The notes beneath the pieces were generated by a model. It did not search any database. It was not told the origin of the DNA and saw only the letters and a list, made by a program, of their open reading frames with translations. The position numbers and the translations under genes are program-made. DNA of 64,000 bases from Micrococcales bacterium 72-143 (GTDB lineage: Bacteria; Actinomycetota; Actinomycetes; Actinomycetales; Microbacteriaceae): assembly GCA_001898835.1 (NCBI GenBank), contig MKVM01000003.1, positions 186,001 to 250,000 on the forward strand. The letters run 5' to 3'. Shown piece after piece: positions 62,527 to 64,000 of this stretch (positions within the stretch are counted from its first letter, which is position 1; each line of letters opens with the position of its first letter).

Positions 62527-63279
62527 TCAGTCCTCCACGATCTCGCCCACGCCCGACACGTCGCGCGTGATGCGGGGCGAGCCCGAGACGTGGATGTCGC
62601 CGAGGCCCGAGATCTCGGCGTCCAGGGTGTCGGTCGCGTGCACGTGGATGTCGCCCGCCCCCGAGACCTCGGCCTCGGCACGGCGCAGCACGAGATCGGC
62701 GGCCTTGATGCTGCCCGCCCCGTTCACCGTCAGCTCGGCCGAGTCCGCCCTGCCCTCGATATGCACGTCGCCCGCGCCGTTGATCTCGACGTCCACCTCG
62801 GTGGCGTCGACCCCGGTCGCCCGCACGTCGCCGGCGCCATCGACCGTGATCTCGATCTCGTCGGCGACGGAGAAGTCGGCGGTCACGTCGCCGGCGCCCT
62901 CGAGGTCGAGCTCGTCGAAGGAGCGCACGGTCAGCACGTAGTCGACCCTCCCGGAGGTCCAGCCCGCACCCCGGATGCCGAGCACGAGCGTGCCGCCCTC
63001 CTCCCGCACGGTGAGCCGCTCGCTGACGGACTTCGGCGCGCGCACGACGAGGCCGGGCTCGTCGCCGAGCTCCACCGTCACATCGCCCGCGGTCTCGAGG
63101 CGGAGGCCGTGGACCGCATCCGAGACCTCGTGGTTCGTCTCGACGCGGGGTCCGGTTGCGGGGCCCGACAGCCGCACGCAGCCGGCGAGGGCGAGCCCTG
63201 CGACGGCGACGGCCGCGAGGGCGGCGACGGTGCGGGCGGATGTGCGCCGTGCGGGGGTGCGGGGGGTGGTGGTGATCAT
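62527..63279 (-). CDS. Lipoprotein with head GIN (DUF2807) beta-helix domain
   Basis: 250 residues. Lipobox LALAGC with Cys34 after a basic, hydrophobic signal peptide, so the protein is anchored outside the membrane. The mature part is the DUF2807 (auto-adhesin head GIN) fold: seven turns marked by GAGDV/GAGDI/GLGDI repeats (e.g. LEGAGDVTAD, VDGAGDVRAT, INGAGDVHIE, VSGAGDIHVH). The start ATG 63279 follows GAGGAG. The function of the family is unknown; it may bind the cell surface. It lies upstream of rpoB, separate from its promoter. Confidence 0.85.
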   Translation of the reverse strand: MITTTPRTPARRTSARTVAALAAVAVAGLALAGCVRLSGPATGPRVETNHEVSDAVHGLRLETAGDVTVELGDEPGLVVRAPKSVSERLTVREEGGTLVLGIRGAGWTSGRVDYVLTVRSFDELDLEGAGDVTADFSVADEIEITVDGAGDVRATGVDATEVDVEINGAGDVHIEGRADSAELTVNGAGSIKAADLVLRRAEAEVSGAGDIHVHATDTLDAEISGLGDIHVSGSPRITRDVSGVGEIVED

Positions 63280-63480
63280 GGGGGTCTCCTCTCGTTCCTC
63301 CTCGAGCCTCCTCTCGGGGCGCGGCTGGCGCCAGACGGCAGACCCCCCGCGAGGGTGGGGTTGACCCCCGCATCCGTCTCGGGTTGCTCCGTTCGGGAGG
63401 GCGACACGCCGCAGTGACCGGGGCGGGGCCGCCGTGGCGGCGTGTCGTCCCCCCGAACGGAGTGGGGCGAGAATGGCGGG

Positions 63481-64000
63481 GTGGAGGAGTTGCCCGCCGT
63501 GCGCCTGTCGAACGGGATGCGCGCCGAGGTGCGCCCCGAACGGCTCACCGACGGCTACGAGCTCGTCGTCGACGGCACGCCGCAGTCGCACGTCGACCTC
63601 AACGACCCCACGCACCTCTTCTTCGAGTACATCGCGCGCATGGGACACGTGATCGACGAGCTGCGCGACCCCGGCGAGCCGATCACCGCACTGCACCTCG
63701 GGGCGGGCGCCCTCACCATCCCGCGCTACATCGCGGTCACGCGGCCCGGCTCACGGCAGCAGGTGATCGAGCTGGAGCCCGCGCTCGTGGAGCTCGTGCG
63801 CGAGCGGCTGCCGCTGCCTCGCGACGCATCCATCCGGGTGCGCTACGGCGACGCGCGCGAGGTGCTCGGACGGATGCCGAAGGGGTTGCTCGGGCAGGTG
63901 GACCTGCTCGTGGTGGACGTGTTCTCGGGCGCGCGCACTCCCGCGCACGTGACGAGCGTGGAGTTCTACGAGGAGTGCGCCGCGTTCCTCGCGCCCGACG
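63481..64000 (+). CDS. Spermidine-synthase-like methyltransferase-fold protein (partial)
   Basis: The N-terminal 173 residues of a protein like polyamine aminopropyltransferases (SpeE fold). Seen: LTDGYELVVDGTPQSHVDLN, HLGAGALTIPRYIAVTRPGS (glycine-rich nucleotide loop), VIELEPALVELVRERLPL, RVRYGDAREVLGRMPKGLLG and DLLVVDVFSGARTPAHVTSV. Actinobacterial members lack polyamine evidence and may be general SAM-type enzymes. Start uncertain: GTG 63481 or GTG 63499, which has GGAGGAG nine bases before it. The 3' end lies past the window. Confidence 0.8.
   Translation, partial: MEELPAVRLSNGMRAEVRPERLTDGYELVVDGTPQSHVDLNDPTHLFFEYIARMGHVIDELRDPGEPITALHLGAGALTIPRYIAVTRPGSRQQVIELEPALVELVRERLPLPRDASIRVRYGDAREVLGRMPKGLLGQVDLLVVDVFSGARTPAHVTSVEFYEECAAFLAPD

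Overview
The window is chromosomal DNA of a high-GC Gram-positive bacterium. Family-typical protein sequences (RpoB, RpoC, IF-1, ribosomal proteins with alanine/lysine-rich tails), frequent GTG/TTG starts and the gene order rpoB-rpoC ... rpsL-rpsG-fusA-tuf ... S10-spc-alpha operons ... rplM-rpsI-glmM-glmS point to an actinobacterium, most likely Microbacteriaceae (inferred from protein resemblance; no search was run). Nearly all genes lie on the minus strand, so transcription runs from right to left.

Reading in the direction of transcription: a lipoprotein gene (62.5-63.3 kb), then rpoB and rpoC (54.9-62.3 kb) with a recognisable promoter and terminator; two small membrane-protein genes (53.5-54.7 kb); a complete type IV pilus operon of eleven genes, pilB-pilT-pilC-pilA-three minor pilins-pilD-pilM-pilN-pilO (41.0-53.4 kb); the str operon rpsL-rpsG-fusA-tuf (36.4-40.7 kb), in which rpsG carries an internal deletion and frameshift; an accessory stretch with a type IB topoisomerase, an EamA transporter and an AbiEi/endonuclease-fold protein bracketed by two near-identical palindromic repeats (33.2-36.3 kb); the S10 and spc operons from rpsJ to adk (21.1-32.8 kb); a phosphotransferase (PTS) block with a divergent PRD-type regulator (14.2-20.7 kb); infA-rpmJ-rpsM-rpsK-rpoA-rplQ (10.9-14.1 kb); a plus-strand acyltransferase; truA, rplM-rpsI and glmM (4.8-8.2 kb); and at the left edge a small F420-type protein, coaA, an LPXTG-anchored beta-helix surface protein and the start of glmS.

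The core genes supply transcription, translation, protein export and cell-wall amino-sugar supply. Accessory genes have entered at the joints between conserved operons: between rpoC and rpsL (pili), tuf and rpsJ (topoisomerase, transporter, AbiEi protein), secY-adk and infA (PTS), rplQ and truA (acyltransferase). Several joints also hold palindromic, non-coding repeats.

The most interesting items are the type IV pilus locus with unusually large minor pilins and a hairpin just after the major pilin gene; the disrupted rpsG, which is either an assembly error or a striking biological fact; the AbiEi-type gene bracketed by palindromic repeats; and a nested inverted-repeat region of about 285 bp upstream of infA's neighbours. 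No CRISPR array, rRNA, tRNA, insertion sequence or prophage was seen. I cannot claim a proven new system: the pilus locus is the best candidate for unusual biology.
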